Below are positions 11,066 through 23,339 of a stretch of DNA of 64,000 nt, in pieces (the first letter of the stretch is position 1; each line of letters opens with the position of its first letter). The translations under genes were made by a program, and so were the position numbers. The stretch spans positions 291,897-355,896 of the forward strand of contig RSEE01000074.1 of the NCBI GenBank assembly GCA_003971905.1, written 5' to 3'. The notes beneath the pieces are model-generated. The model was not told where the DNA came from, did not search any database, and saw nothing but the letters and a program-made list of their open reading frames with translations. The DNA is from Moniliella sp. 'wahieum'. Taxonomy: Eukaryota; Basidiomycota; Moniliellomycetes; Moniliellales; Moniliellaceae.

Positions 11066-13841
11066 CTACCAGTACTCGAGCGCTCGGGCCGTCGGAGGCT
11101 CAGCCACGCTGGGCTGTCGGCGCATCTGCATCTCGTGCTCTTTCATCAAGCGTTGACGTTCAGCTCCCCCCGTCGCCCCCATCGCCGTCGGTCCGGCCGT
11201 CCCATACGTTTCCAAGCCCAATGCCAGGTGCGATCGAGGCGTAGAGGCTGGTGCCTCTGATGCCCCCCTCTCCCTGTCTGAGCGAGCGCAAGGAAGAATG
11301 GAGGGAACCTGGCCGTGGCAGCTGTGCATTGCATTAACGTGTAATCATTGAAACAGCCATGGCCATCGACATCCTCAAAAACGCAAGGGAGAAAAAGCAG
11401 TCCAAAAGGGGGCGAGAGCAGCGGAAAAGGGACAGAGTGGGTACAGATCCTCTCAACGAACACACGAGGCACATGGAAGGAAAGGACGCAGGTAGGTGGG
11501 GGCAGATACCAGGAAAAGAGTGCGCATGCATCAGGCCCGCCCGATGCTGTCAGACGAGAGGGAGGAGAGAAGAGGATCAAGGGAGTCGCGTACCACCCGA
11601 TTGCCGGAGCGCGTTCGCCAGTTGGGCCAGGCAAACCAGGACTAGCGAGAGAAGGAGGCAGGGTCCGTACGTCGGATAAAGTTGAGGGACTGAGGAGCCC
11701 AGAACCTTGGCGACTTTGGCCAACTGTTGGGCCATTCGTTCGGATCCGTCCCCATGCGGATTCGTCGCGAACATTGTCAAGGTCGGATCGGATTGGCGTC
11801 GAGACGAAGAGACAGAGAAGGGGGGCAGGGTAGGAGAGGGAAGCAAGTGCGGCCCGCACCCTTTCCATTCCCGAACCATATCCACCCCCCAGATTCGGCA
11901 CACTCGCCCGCCCCGTTGGGGCATGCTCGTCGGTCTGCGAAGGTACCAATGCGAGTAACGAGCGAGAAAGCTTGGCGAGCGGGTGTGTGCGCGCGAAGGA
12001 GGGGAAGGGGTAGGAGCATGCAAGGTAAAGTTCGTGGATGAGCGTGGGGAAGGAGATGCCTTGTTCATGATGCGCCACGACTTGTCGTGCTTGCTACGTT
12101 CGGTGGAAGGAGGAACCAGATGAGCGGGCACGTCCCCAACCACAGCACTCGTCTCCCCATCAGCGTGCGGCGATCCAAACGAATTGGATAGCGTGTTGGT
12201 ATGGTAAACGTAGGAGTAGAGGGCGAAGACCGAGACCGGTGGGGGTACCACCGGGGCCAGAGTGAAGGGCGTCCAGTTTCAGAAGGCTGGGAGGAATACC
12301 CCGTTCCATTCCCCTGGAAACAGCCATCTCGTTCCCCACGAGGTGAGGAGGATGTCAGCCGGTCAGGCTGATGATACCCAACAAGGCGGCCGCGCTTTGG
12401 TTGAACCATTACGGTCGACGAACGAAGGAATTGGAGGAGCTAGTTGGGGTGTGCAGGTCGATCCCCAATAAGGCGGCCGCCTTCGGTTTGACACCTTGCT
12501 CCACATCTCCTTCAGCGACCGGGTTGAGAAGCCGACGAGAGGTACTGGGCAACACAGAGGAGAAATAGCACCACTACCAGTGCTGGCCCGATTGCATTGT
12601 CTTTGGCTCCGAAGTCCCAGGGTGGAGGGCCCCGTCAATCCGGCTGAGCCATAGACCGGGAAGGCGAATGACCGGGGCTCCAAGTCTGGGTTGAAGAGCA
12701 GGTTGAATCGAGCGACGTGAGCCGCCCATGGCCCTTTCTTCAGGAGACGACGAGGTGGCCCCAAGGTCAAAACTCTGGCACTTTTTCCGATCATGTCGCC
12801 CCACTTGGGACGTCATCACATCCGGCATGCACTCGGACCCAAAACACGAGCAACTTATCCGTCCTCTCTGCTTCGACATGCTAAGTTGTCCCTGGTGATT
12901 CGCTCGGGGGACCGAGTGGTCACTGGCGGACCTCAAAGGCCCAGAGGCTATCTGCGAATTTGGTTTGAGGGGTTGGAGGGAGAGGGCTGAAGGTGAGAGG
13001 AGTTATGACTATGGTAGTGTCCGGAAGAGGGTGTCGAGTGATCCTTGGTGCGACAGGGACAGTGGCCACGAAGCAGACGAGACGAGGCTGTCCTTGCTGT
13101 CGCTTTTGTTCAGACTAAACTCGCACTTGGAAGGATGCATAGCGGAGGTCAAACCACTCGCACTGGCAGTCGACGTTTTGACGAGAAAGAGGAACGCAGT
13201 TCCATCATGGCCTCGCCAGGGCCCAAAGCAGAGAGCAACTGCATCGGACAGTCCAACCAGCCCAGACCTGGTAGGCCCGAGAAGACCGGGGCGTCTTGAT
13301 GCAAGTCGGCGGGTGGTTCAACACTCAGGCGTTTCTCTGGGGGCGACCTGCATCGAGGCGAAGAATAGGATGCGCAGAGGGAGTACGATGAATGGAGCGA
13401 AAACCTCATATGTGCCTTGTCCCCTTGGGTGTTGGTACTTGCACGCTTGTGCTTGGAGTACGACGGAGGCATGGATAAGGAAGTGGAGCGATGAATGTCC
13501 CCGGTAGAACTGGCAACTGGGGATGTGGGTGGAGACAGGTCCGGCTCCGCAAGGGATGGGGTGTGCATTTGCCTCCCTTGTTGCACACTACCCTCCGAGG
13601 GGAATTCCAAGCCAGGGGGTGATTGCTGAGGGGCCAGGGAGATACTCATGGCTGCTGCCTGGTGTGCAAGGGCCGCACGATGGCGGGACAAGCCAGAGGA
13701 ACGAGATGTGCTGCCAGTAGTGGCGGCTGGGCGAAAGTCGGAGGGGGAAAACAAGGTTGCTTGGCTCGACAGCCTGGGCGATTCCGAAAGATCAGGAGAT
13801 TGGGGTGCTGGGCTAGGCTGGGGGCGCTGTATGCTGAACAT
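11066..13841 (-). CDS. Hypothetical Ser-rich protein with AAALLGI repeats
   Basis: The start is ATG 13839-13841 (MFSIQRPQPSPAPQSPDLSE), preceded by a pyrimidine/C-rich leader. The first 230 residues are Ser/Pro-rich and probably disordered. In the middle (12378-12494) two copies of a segment reading KPKAAALLGI and NQSAAALLGI lie about 85 bp apart. A further helical segment is SERMAQQLAKVAKVLGSS (about 11700-11755). The last frame ends EHEMQMRRQPSVAEPPTARA with the stop at 11066. Several frame changes occur. No catalytic or binding domain is recognisable, and it is possible that more than one gene is present. The span is an inference from continuous coding-like composition on one strand. Confidence 0.42.
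12378..12494 (-). repeat. Two copies of a 30-bp GCGGCCGC-containing unit
   Basis: On the plus strand, AACAAGGCGGCCGCGCTTTG at 12379 and AATAAGGCGGCCGCCTTCGG at 12466 share about 26 of 30 positions over the unit. Each contains a NotI-like GCGGCCGC and encodes the AAALLGI motif on the minus strand. Confidence 0.7.
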
Positions 13842-14176
13842 GGGTGTGGAAGGAGGCGTGGGGTTGGGAGTGGTGTCGAGGGCGACACTGGGTATTGAGC
13901 GCGAGGGAGGATGCGCTCTGGGGATGGGTTGTGGGGGGGGGAGTCAAATACGCATAGGCCCTGCTGGCGGGACAGTGTGGTGGCCAGCTCGGCTGCAAAT
14001 GGTGGAGGAGACGAAGAAACAGCCAACTGCGGAATGCATCTGATCAGCACAAAGAACCAAGACCATTGAATAAAACACCCGAAGAGTGCCAGCGCAACAA
14101 TTAGCAACACCTGAGAGGCCTGAGCGCCAGAGTGCCAGAGTGCCAGTGCCAGAGCGCCAAAGCGCCTGGGAATTTG

Positions 14177-14189
14177 AAGCTTGAAGCTT
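14177..14189. repeat. AAGCTT x2, 7-bp period
   Basis: AAGCTT, one G, AAGCTT. A second identical array lies at 14409-14421. Confidence 0.95.
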
Positions 14190-14604
14190 GAGACAGGTGT
14201 GGGCCAAGGGACAGGCATGTCGGGGATGCGGCCCACCCGGGCAGATCATCGATCAGCAGCCCTGCCCCGCACGTGGATCGACCCGCAGACAAGTTAAACA
14301 TTGAGAACAATGGCCGGTGGATCGAGGATTGATCCGGTCCATGCTTGAGGCCCTCGAAGCTTGCGGAGCTTAGCGCTAAGGCTAAGCGCTTACTAGCTTT
14401 TGCTCTTGAAGCTTGAAGCTTGAGGCTTAGGCTTAGGCAGAGAAGCCTTGTGGCCTCGAGGATCGATGATTCGTGAACGGTGACCGGTGAACACGTTGAA
14501 CGGTTATCGATATCGATTATCGGTTATCGCCGTGCTCACGTCAGCATCGGCGCGCCGGTGGCCAATTGCCGTGACATGGACACGTAACACCGCTACCAGT
14601 GATC

Positions 14605-14617
14605 ATCGATCATCGAT
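14605..14617. repeat. ATCGAT x2, 7-bp period
   Basis: ATCGAT, one C, ATCGAT, inside the longer run GATCATCGATCATCGATCAT. Confidence 0.95.
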
Positions 14618-15139
14618 CATGTGAGCGCGCATGTGGCATGCGAGTGTAAGCGCTCCTATAATCCACCCACCATCTCTCCTGTTACTATCACTTGTAGCAG
14701 CAGCAGCCAGCGACACCCACAATTAACACCTCTGCCTAAATCTAATCACGCCCGCCCCCTCTGTTTCCTCTTTTCCCCTCAGTCCGCAGTCCACACTCAG
14801 TATCCTCGCCAGTCCCCGGCAGCTCTTTTGCTACGACGGATCGCGTATGACCGTGACCGACGACTACTCATCACGCATTCAAGATGCAACGGTTCCGCCG
14901 CTCAGAGGCCTGAGCGCCTGAGCATTCCCAGCGATGGCAGGTTATAGTGACTAGCTGCACGCCTCGATTTGAACGCTAGGAGCGCCCCTCATGTCCTCCG
15001 CTTAGTTCGCCTCGGCGGCTGCCGCCGCCGCGCTTGCTCCACTACCAGTGTATGTGGTTCGTCCGCCTCAGGCGCGCGCACATGGCGGAGGCGAGGCGAA
15101 GTGCGGCATGGGCGGGGCACTTCGCTCATCTTGACCTCC

Positions 15140-16483
15140 TCACCTGTGTTCCGCCCTGGCCCCCCCATCCGGTTCATCGTCCATGCCGGGGAACATGCCA
15201 GGCAGGGTGCGCCGTTTCGACTGCTCGTCCACTTCGGTCCTGTCCGGCCCCAAGGGAGGAACGGGTGCGGGGGCAGACGTCGCCTTGCGCGTTTTTGCGG
15301 CTTTGGCAAAACGCCGTGCCGGCACCGTCGTCTTCTTTCCACCCACTTCATCCATCGCGTCACCTGGTGAGGAAGATGCACCCACCCGTTTCGGAGTACG
15401 GGAACGACGGGTGCGTGATGCAGGGGGTAATTTGGATATGGGTTCCGAGCGTCTGGGCGGCTGAATTTCTGCATCGCGGGGAGCAGGTCCTTCGTCGATG
15501 GTAAGCGAGATGAGGCGCTGCGGGACACGAGGCGGGGTGGGTTCCATGGCTGGAGGTTCGGAAAAGGCTGTGGAGGAAGGGGGAAAGGGGTGACGGGAAG
15601 ACCTTGACCCCACGCCAACGTCTTGGAGCTTCGCTGCTGCTCTAGTCCAGGATCCAAGTTATGCTCGGCAGCCAGCGCCGAAGTAGATCGGTCACCCGCT
15701 TGCGACCGGGACCGGGCAGAAGTGATACTCAAGTTGGCAGGGTCGGAAAATGCTTCGGGGACGCTGGGCCGAGCCTTGGTGGTCACACTCCGCGAATAAC
15801 TTCCTTCCGGGCGCATAAATCCAACCGCATGATCGAACAGACCTTGGTCCAACAGTGTGTACGCAGGGATGGCACGTCGCAAGGCGCAGGCAGTCCAACA
15901 AGTTGTGCAAAATTGTAGGTCGGGTGAGAGGTACGTTGGGATCTCAGTGCATCGATGGCGCTCTTGCCCTGGCCAATCCGAAAAGGCAGGGTAGGGGAAG
16001 CGAAGAGGGCCAAGAGGAGGTAGAAGATGATGGCATCACCTTGCGCCTTGGAAAAGGCTGTGGCACCGTCAATTACGTCAATCAGTGCATGTAGTCCGGC
16101 AGACGAAGTGGGAGGATACAATTCTGTTAGCTGATCAGGGTCGACAACAAACCCCAGCACGCGATCGAGGAAGAGAGGGCCGCCGAGGTGGGAGCGCTGA
16201 GAGCGCACATCCTGGATCCATTCAGGCTGGGTGTAGGCTGCGGAGCGGTCGGGCGGAGCAAAGAGCGCGTATAGGGACTCGCGTGACACGTCATGGCCAT
16301 CCTCGTGGTAACGAGGGTAAATGGTACACCGTGGAGCGCGGCAGTGGACTCGCTAATGGGAACGGCCTTGGCCGTGTTCAGTGATCGACCAGAGATGGGA
16401 GAAATGCTGTCTGAGATGGGGTGGTATATGTCCAACACAGGAATTTCCGCGGGGGGCGGAATGAAGTGTAATTTGTGCTTCAC
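15140..16483 (-). CDS. ELYS-like nuclear pore protein, frame-broken
   Basis: The start is ATG 16481-16483 (MKHKLHFIPPPAEIP). After a frame change the sequence runs SRESLYALFAPPDRS, then a helical region with HALIDVIDGATAFSKAQGD and IIFYLLLALFASPTLPFRIG. Another frame follows with RRAIPAYTLLDQGLFDHAVG. This helical order, with a final 'workload' helix ending in a xxLLDxGxFxxA pattern, resembles the ELYS-like domain of fungal Nup proteins that dock pores on chromatin. The C-terminal third is basic and low-complexity (SRTRRSRTPKRVG; PARRFAKAAKTRKA), fitting chromatin binding, with the stop at 15140. The assignment is by resemblance only. At least two frame breaks occur, near 16300 and 15780-15900. 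Confidence 0.42.
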
Positions 16484-16580
16484 CTGGCTACTGGGCCAAT
16501 TCTTGCTTGGCTAGCGCCTGAATAGCTCTGCCTCTGCCCCCCCTCCGCCTCCACCCCTACCGCCTCATTTGCTTGCTGGA

Positions 16581-19500
16581 ATGGGGCCGCGCAAGAAGGG
16601 TGCGAACATCAAAAGCACCGGAGCCACTTCGTCCAAGGCCGCACCCCTTCCCGACTGGGTCAAGAACAAAAATGCGCCCAAACCAGCTCCTGCCCCCGCG
16701 CCTGTCCGCACTCGCCCCCCCGCCCGTCATCCAACGGCGCTGCCAACGGCGCTGCCAACACCCCCGCCACGGGCCCTCTCCAGCACCTCTTCCCCATTGG
16801 ATCGAAGCCACCGCTAAACCTTCTCACAGAAAAGATTGCTGCCCACACCCGCAAGGCCTCCGGCAAGGAGTCGGCCTGGCTCAAGCCTATCATTGATGTC
16901 CGCCGCATCCCAGCCGCCCAGGTCGCCGCCTGGGCCGAGGCACAGACAAAAATGCTCCAAGCTGAGCGGACTCGCCGTACCGAGGCCCAGGAAAAGCAGC
17001 CTAAGAAAAAACCCAAAAGGGCGCCGAGCCCGAACCCCCGCCCGAGGCGTACAGTTCAGACGACCTGGCGACCGCTCTGATCGACGCTGAGGCCAATCCT
17101 GACGCTATCCCTCCCGGGTTTGATACGTCGGACCACACTGCCGCATTTGGAGTCGATGTTGGTGGTGTTCTGGATGCCTATCTGGCGGCCCAACAGGCCG
17201 ATCAAAACTCCGACTCGGACGGGGAAGATGAGGATGAGGATGAGGATGAGGATGCTGCTGCCAACGACAATACTGGAGTTAACAAGAAGACTGTCGCTTG
17301 GACGGCCACAGTGACGCTGAAGCGCGAAGGAAAGGGGCATGGCGCGGCAGCCGACACAGTTCGGATGGCACCTGATGATCGTTTGCATCCCGAGTTGTGC
17401 ATCTACGCCATCAGTGCCCAGCATGCTCGTCAATGGGCGGCTACCTATGCTCTGTTCCGCCTCTTCACACAGATGCCCATGTATCGCATGCTTCCTCCGG
17501 TCCGCGCGAGTATTGGAAAGTTTGTGAGGCGTTTCATGCCAAGTGGTCCGCCAAGGAACGTGCGTTTGCCCGGGACAAGGCTCCGCCCAAGGACGCGGCC
17601 GGACGCACAGATCGGCGCAGAGCTCAGCTGCTGGCATATATTGGGATCCTGATCCATTTGCCGCTTCTGCTCGTCGCCAAGCGGCAGCTGCCGCGGCAGA
17701 GCAGAGTCGAACCACTGCCTCCGCTCTCCAAGCCGCTGTTCAGCGCGGGGATCACGAAACTGCCGAAAAGCTGGCGGCCCAACAGCAGCGTGAGCAGCGC
17801 CAGCGCCAGCAGGACATCGCGACAGGCAAGCTGGGTCCATCGACAGCCACAGCCGACGCGGTGGCTGCCCAGGAAGCGCAAAAAGCTAAGAGGCCCCGTC
17901 GGACCATGTGGGACGAAGCGCCTGCGCTCAACGTCCCTTGGCCACCCGGCAGCTTCTTCAAGATACGATCCAAGACGGGTTTGCCCACTTCCCCTCTGCC
18001 ATCGACAATACTGTTGAAGAAAGTGGGAAGGTCCAAACCCAGAAAGGGCATGCAAGCGCGCTCACGGACCCCGCCAAACTGGCATCTCAACTGGAGAAAC
18101 TTGGCTTCCGTCCAGGCTATGCCCGTTCTGCCGCCCAATGGGTCGCGGCTGCCCGCCAGCGCTTGGCCCAGGGGCAGGCGAGGGATACTCTGGACCGGGC
18201 CGCCCTGGCCACGCTCGCTTCTCAAACGGACGAGCAAGCTGGGCTCGAGTACTTGCTCATGTATACCCCGCCCGAGGACCTTCCGCCCAAGTTTGCTTAC
18301 AAGCATACCCAGCGTGGCAAAGCTCCTGAAGAGTTTGTGTCAGGTGGTGCGGCAGGGCAAGGGGTGAGTTGGACATTGGGATGCGCTGGCTCGTCGAGCG
18401 GGTCTCTGCTGCCATGGGGTGTCCCACTGGAGGCAGTCGAGCGCGCTGCTCATCGTCTCTTGGCCTTCGAGGTAGACCATCCTGACGGTTGGGATCGCGA
18501 AGGTCGCCAAGGTGTCTTGGTCGACATGCTCCTCGCTTCGCTGGTTCGGGGACACGCAGACAAAGAAGGCGGCGAAGAAGAAGCACACGCCCAAGCGTTG
18601 AAGTCGGCGACGTCGGTGCCCAAGGAAGAAAACACTGCCCAGTCGGAACAGCTCTTCCAGGAAAAGGAAATTCTTGATTCTCTTCTGGGCGAGGACCGGA
18701 TCAGCCTGGTAAGCACCAAAGACTGGCCCTTCGTCAGCGACGGGCCTGAGACGGCGGGCTTTCAGGCGATCGATATTCGTTTCCCACGCACGGGGGAAGA
18801 TGTGCGCTTGCGCTTCGCCCCCCATCCCGCCAACGGATACGGCATTCAGTCGGTGCCCCACCCAGTGCTTCGCCCAACTGCGTTGTCGTGTCCAGTACAC
18901 TGCCTTCCTACATCCGACTTGCTTTGACACGCTTTGTCCACACGCCCAGCACAGAGGGGGAAGATGAGTTGACTGCGTCAGTCGAGGGTGGCAGGGCTCC
19001 ACCATGCTGTTGGAGAGAGGCTGGAGGCTGAATTGGACAAGATGATTGATCACCCCCGCCTCTCAACGAGGTGCTGCGGCCCTTTGTCGATGGCCCTTCG
19101 CCCCGTCAATCTACTACGCCTGTGGCCGTTTCGTCCCCGACTCCACGCAAAGCAGGGAAGCGCGATGCACCACTGGAGCTTTCCCTGCCGCTGCGGAAGA
19201 ACTCACCAAGCGTGCTCGTGCCGATCGGGCAGCGTGGGAGTCAGACAAGGCCTACACATCCAATTATGGCCGTGTTCGGCATTCGCTTCCGGCCTGGGCG
19301 AGTCGGCAATCATTCTTGGACTTGCTTCGACAGGCCCCCGGGCGCATCATTCTGACAGCAGGTGAAACGGGGTGCGGAAAGACGACTCAGTGCCCTCAGT
19401 TTATCCTCGACGAGGCGATCGCCAACGGCACTCTCGCTGAGACCAACATTGTTGTGACTCAGCCTCGTCGAGTGGCTGCTGTGGCCGTCGCACAGCGTGT

Positions 19501-21957
19501 TGCGGCCGAGCGGGGCGAGTCGCTCGGGCGGGACGGGGACAAGAGCCAGTACGCCCTGACAGGATATGCGATTCGGGGTGAACGCAAGGCGGGTCCCAAT
19601 TGCCGGCTGCTCTTTTGTACAACGGGTGTTTTGTTGCGGCGGCTGACGGGTTCGGCCTGCGAGGTATCTCGCATGTTGTGGTGGATGAGGTGCATGAACG
19701 GTCAGTCGATTCAGATGCTGCTGCTACACCTTCGCGCGGCGCTCAAGAGCAACCCTCAGCTAAAAGTGGTGCTCATGAGCGCTACAGTTGAGCAAGAAAC
19801 ATTGTGCGATACTTCAACGGGTGTCCTACTTTGACAATCCCAGTCGTACATTCCCTGTGAACGATTTGTACCTTGAGGACATTGCCGTCTCACCAACTAC
19901 GACCCATCGGGATCAGCCCCACTGCGAGGTAGCCCAAGGTGCTGAACGAGGCCCAAAAGTCGGAGATTGCTGGCTTCACAGCGAAGCATGCCGAGCCATT
20001 GAGCGAGACCCAGATGCGCTCACTTATTGCGCTCATTCAGCGCACCCAGGACACGACGGTATGATTTACTGGCCCGCACCGTCTTGCTGGCCCTCGAGCG
20101 CTCGTCTGAGGCAGCCTCTCAAGGTGCTGAAGGTGGAGCAATCTTGGTCTTTGTCTCGGGTGTGGGTGAGATTCGTTCGGCATCGGAGGCGATTGAGCGG
20201 CGAGTGGGCCAAGCAGGGCGGAAAGCAACGGTACTCCCGCTGCACGCTAACCTCTCACCACCGCAAGAACAACGGTTGGCGTTTGAAAAGACGCGGCACA
20301 CCAAGGTGGTGGTGGCGACGAATGTGGCGGAAACGTCGATCACCATTCCCGACATCTCCTACGTTGTCGACAGTGGGAAGGTCAAGGAAAATCGATGGGA
20401 CGCAGCTTTGGGCCTGAGCCGGTTGGAGGAAGTGTGGGCATCGCGGGCAGCAACTCGGCAGCGTCGTGGGCGTGCGGGCCGTGTGCGGGAGGGTGAGTGT
20501 TTCCGTCTCTATGCACGCCATACGGAGCAGATTATGATGCCGGCCAACCAAACACCCGAAATGTTGCGTACACCGCTTCACAATTTGATCCTCAGCGTCC
20601 TTGCGACGGAGACCAAGTCATCAGACAAGACCAACCAAGGGGTTACCTCAGGCTACTTCGGATGTCAAAGCCTTTCTTCTTCAAGCCTTGTCGCCGCCAA
20701 AGGTTGAACATATCGACTCGGCATTACGGGACCTAGTCGATGCAGGGCGCTTCAGCCTGCAGTGGGAAGCGCGCCGCACGGAGCTCTGACTGCTTTGGGG
20801 CGTCACTTAGCTACCTTGCCTCTTGACTTGCGACTGGGCAAGATGCTTATCCTCGGCGGTCTCTTTAGCTGTCTTGGCCCTGCGTTAACCATTGCCGCAC
20901 TGATGACGGGCAAGCCTATCTTTGTCGCTCCTTTCGAGAAGCGCGACGAAGCCAACCGGTCGTCTCGTTTTCTTTCCCAGCTCGCTTTTCACACTGACTG
21001 CTGACCTCTCTTTTCTTGTTCTGGTTACAGTGCCCGCCTTAAGTTTGCCCAGGGCAGCAGTGACCTCTTAACTGATCTCAAGGCATTCGACACATGGCGC
21101 CAACTTCGCCTCGATGGCGCATCATCAAGCACGCTCCGTGAGTTTTGTGAGGCCAACTTTCTATCGGCTTCCGCGCTGCGGGAGGTGCAGTCAACACGAG
21201 TCGAATTGGGCGGAAACTTGCAAGAGATTGGTTTTGTCTCGCGCAATGCACTCAAGGCTGTTCTCTCGAGCAAGTCGGCGGCTCGGGGTTGGATGAGCAG
21301 TGGGACATGGAAAGCAACCAACTTAGAGTTGATTCGATCGCTTATTGCTGCCAGTCTGTGGCCAAGTATGGTGCGGGTCAGTTTGCCGTCGCAAAAGTTT
21401 GACGCATCGGCGGCGGGCAGCATTCTACGCGACCACGAGGCCAAGGAGGTCAAGTTGTTTGACGTATCCCCAGCTGGCATGAAGGCGGGGGTAGGCAGAG
21501 TGTTTCTGCTGCCATCTTCGTGTCTGTTTGCTGCCACGCGGTTCGACTCGGCTTATCTTGCCTCCTTTTCACGCATGGCGCGCAAGGCCAACGCGCCCCA
21601 AGGGACTGGTACCCCAAATGCATCGGGCGACAAGATCTATCTTCGGGATGCTAACCTGGCGCCGCTTTTGGGTCTGCTGCTACTGGCCCCAGGCAATATC
21701 CACTTGACCATTCGCACGGTGGGTTGGAAATCCGATCCCTGGGTGTGGGGACGGGAGCAGGCGAAGACAAGGCGGTTGCAAAGCCGGCAGTGGTGGTGCG
21801 GATGCGGGCGGACGCGAAGATGGGGGTGATGTGTAACCAGCTGCGCCGCTTGCTGGACGCTGTTCTGGATGATGCGATTGAGAACCCAGGCCGATTGTTG
21901 GAGACCAACAGTCATGCGCTGCTCCAGGCTGTGCCACGTTTGCTTCAACGGCCCTAG
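16581..21957 (+). CDS. DEVH-box RNA helicase, DHX57/DHX29 type
   Basis: This is a large cytosolic RNA helicase of superfamily 2. The start is ATG 16581 (MGPRKKGANIKSTG). The N-terminal half contains an acidic stretch from GAT/GAG repeats (17221-17256), Ala/Gln-rich coiled coil (about 17660-17850), a UBA-like segment (KLASQLEKLGFRPGYARSA) and an RWD-like segment (IDIRFPRTGEDVRLRFAPHP). The helicase core has Walker A GETGCGKTT (about 19360), TQPRRVAAVAVAQR, the DEVH box VVVDEVHERS (about 19676), the SAT motif VLMSAT, NVAETSITIPDI and QRRGRAGR (about 20458). The HA2/OB region follows. A 72-nt intron at 20959-21030 joins EANR to ARLKFAQGSSDLL. The last exon ends at 21957. Six or more frame breaks elsewhere look like indels. 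Confidence 0.88.
20959..21030 (+). other. Intron in DEVH helicase (72 nt)
   Basis: Donor GTCGTC, acceptor GGTTACAG. The split codon CG|T restores the family pattern in which an EAN/EAD motif is followed by ARxKF and SDLLT. Confidence 0.85.
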
Positions 21958-22866
21958 GCCACAACAATGCATGTTAACCCGGACCCAGATGTACCTGTCC
22001 CAGAGCGTGCACCGTCAAAGCTGCCGCAGGCCACTGGTACGCGGTTGTTGTAGCTGTCCGCCCAAACGGGCCCGTCGGGGCAACCGTCTCGCCGTGCACT
22101 ACATGGTTGCCTCCGCGTCGACTCGTCGGTCATCGACAGCGTGTGACGCGCTCCCTCGTCTGACGTGCTCTCGTGTGCCAATCACGTTGGTACCAATCTG
22201 GCGTTGGGCCCACACTCCCCTTCAAGCTTCATTCATCCTCCGACGACGTGAAAGGGCCACGGTAGCCTCTGGTAGCCCACCCTCGAAACGAAGCTGTAGG
22301 CAGATGCCAAAAGCATGTCGGCTTGCAGTGGTGGAAAGTGTTGGGGAGAGTAATATGCTTGAACGGGAACATGACATGAAAGTAGCGGCCGAAGCCATGG
22401 AGACGGCTGTGACATGTGACGGGTGAGCGTGAGCTGGCGTGGCTAGTGTGACATGCGGCATGTGACTGGTGCTGGGAACGGCCTCATCGCATCTCCGAGG
22501 GTTGGTCATTGAGCCATGAAGGGTGTAATTACTGTGGCCCTCGGAGACAGACGCTCCAGCGACGCAGCGCAGCCGTGCGGTCAGGCAGAGAGAGCTGAGC
22601 CCGAGCACAGAGCGGCTGAGTGCTGGCTGAGGCGCAGCACTCCGAGCACGTGATGTGACGTCCACCACATGCTACACTGCCCCGTGCGTCTTCCTTCCGC
22701 CGTGCTAGCGGGGTGCAAGTGGCGCATAGGAGGCATGCCTGACGCCTGAGTCAGGCCATCCGTATATGCCTGAGCCAAAGCGCAATGACAGCACGTGTCC
22801 CGCCACACCCGCCCCTCACCACACCCCCCTCCCCTCCACCGCCACTGCTGTCGCCCCATTGCCACC
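21958..22866. other. Intergenic, no gene seen
   Basis: ORFs in all frames are short and motif-free. Pyrimidine-rich sequence at 22790-22860 is probably the promoter and leader of the next plus-strand gene. Confidence 0.55.
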
Positions 22867-23339
22867 ATGGCTACCGAGCGCACCCCGCTCGTCATTCCTC
22901 CTCCCGCCCACGGCATCTCGCCCCGCAGCCCCTGCGTTCTCAAACCTGGCCCGAGCCCCGCACTCCCGTACACAACGGCAGCCTCGCGACCGCTACCGCT
23001 GCCGAGGCCGCTGCCCTAGCCGCCGTGCAGGGCAACTGGAACGGCCCTCACACAGCACTGGCATACGTCTATGCCGCTCGGAGGCGACAGCGGCAGCGCA
23101 AACGGAGAATCCAGCGCATTGCGCTCGCATGCTTCTTTCTCGTGATTGTCTACCTGACCACGCTCCACCTTGCCGCGCTCTATGAGCGCCACTGCAGCGT
23201 CGACGTTCCTAGCCATCAACGCGGACGCTTTTGCCCCCCTGCCGACTGGAACATTTCGCAGGCAGCTCGGCCGCTGAAGCCGGGTGATTATGGCATGAAG
23301 TTGCTCCCGTCCCGCCTCAACACAACAACTGAAAACTAG
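22867..23339 (+). CDS. Small single-pass membrane protein
   Basis: The start is ATG 22867 in a strong Kozak context (GCCACCATGG), MATERTPLVIPPP. The xERTPLV motif near the N-terminus is common in fungal vacuolar/endosomal membrane proteins. A frame change at about 22940-23010 leads to AALAAVQGNWNG, a basic segment RRRQRQRKRRIQR, one hydrophobic span IALACFFLVIVYLTTLHLAA, and a C-terminal domain of about 60 residues with a CSVDVP...GRFCPP cysteine pair. Arginines before the span predict a type II orientation with the cysteine pair in the lumen. The length is about 157 residues. The family is not recognised. Confidence 0.6.

Larger units (their letters stand above)
13842..15139. other. Intergenic, palindromic microrepeats
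   Basis: No gene is seen. The stretch contains AAGCTT pairs at 14177-14189 and 14409-14421, adjacent ATCGAT palindromes at 14506-14517, an ATCGAT pair at 14605-14617, and direct repeats such as AGTGCCAG at about 14130-14155 and GGCTTA at about 14423-14435. Confidence 0.7.
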
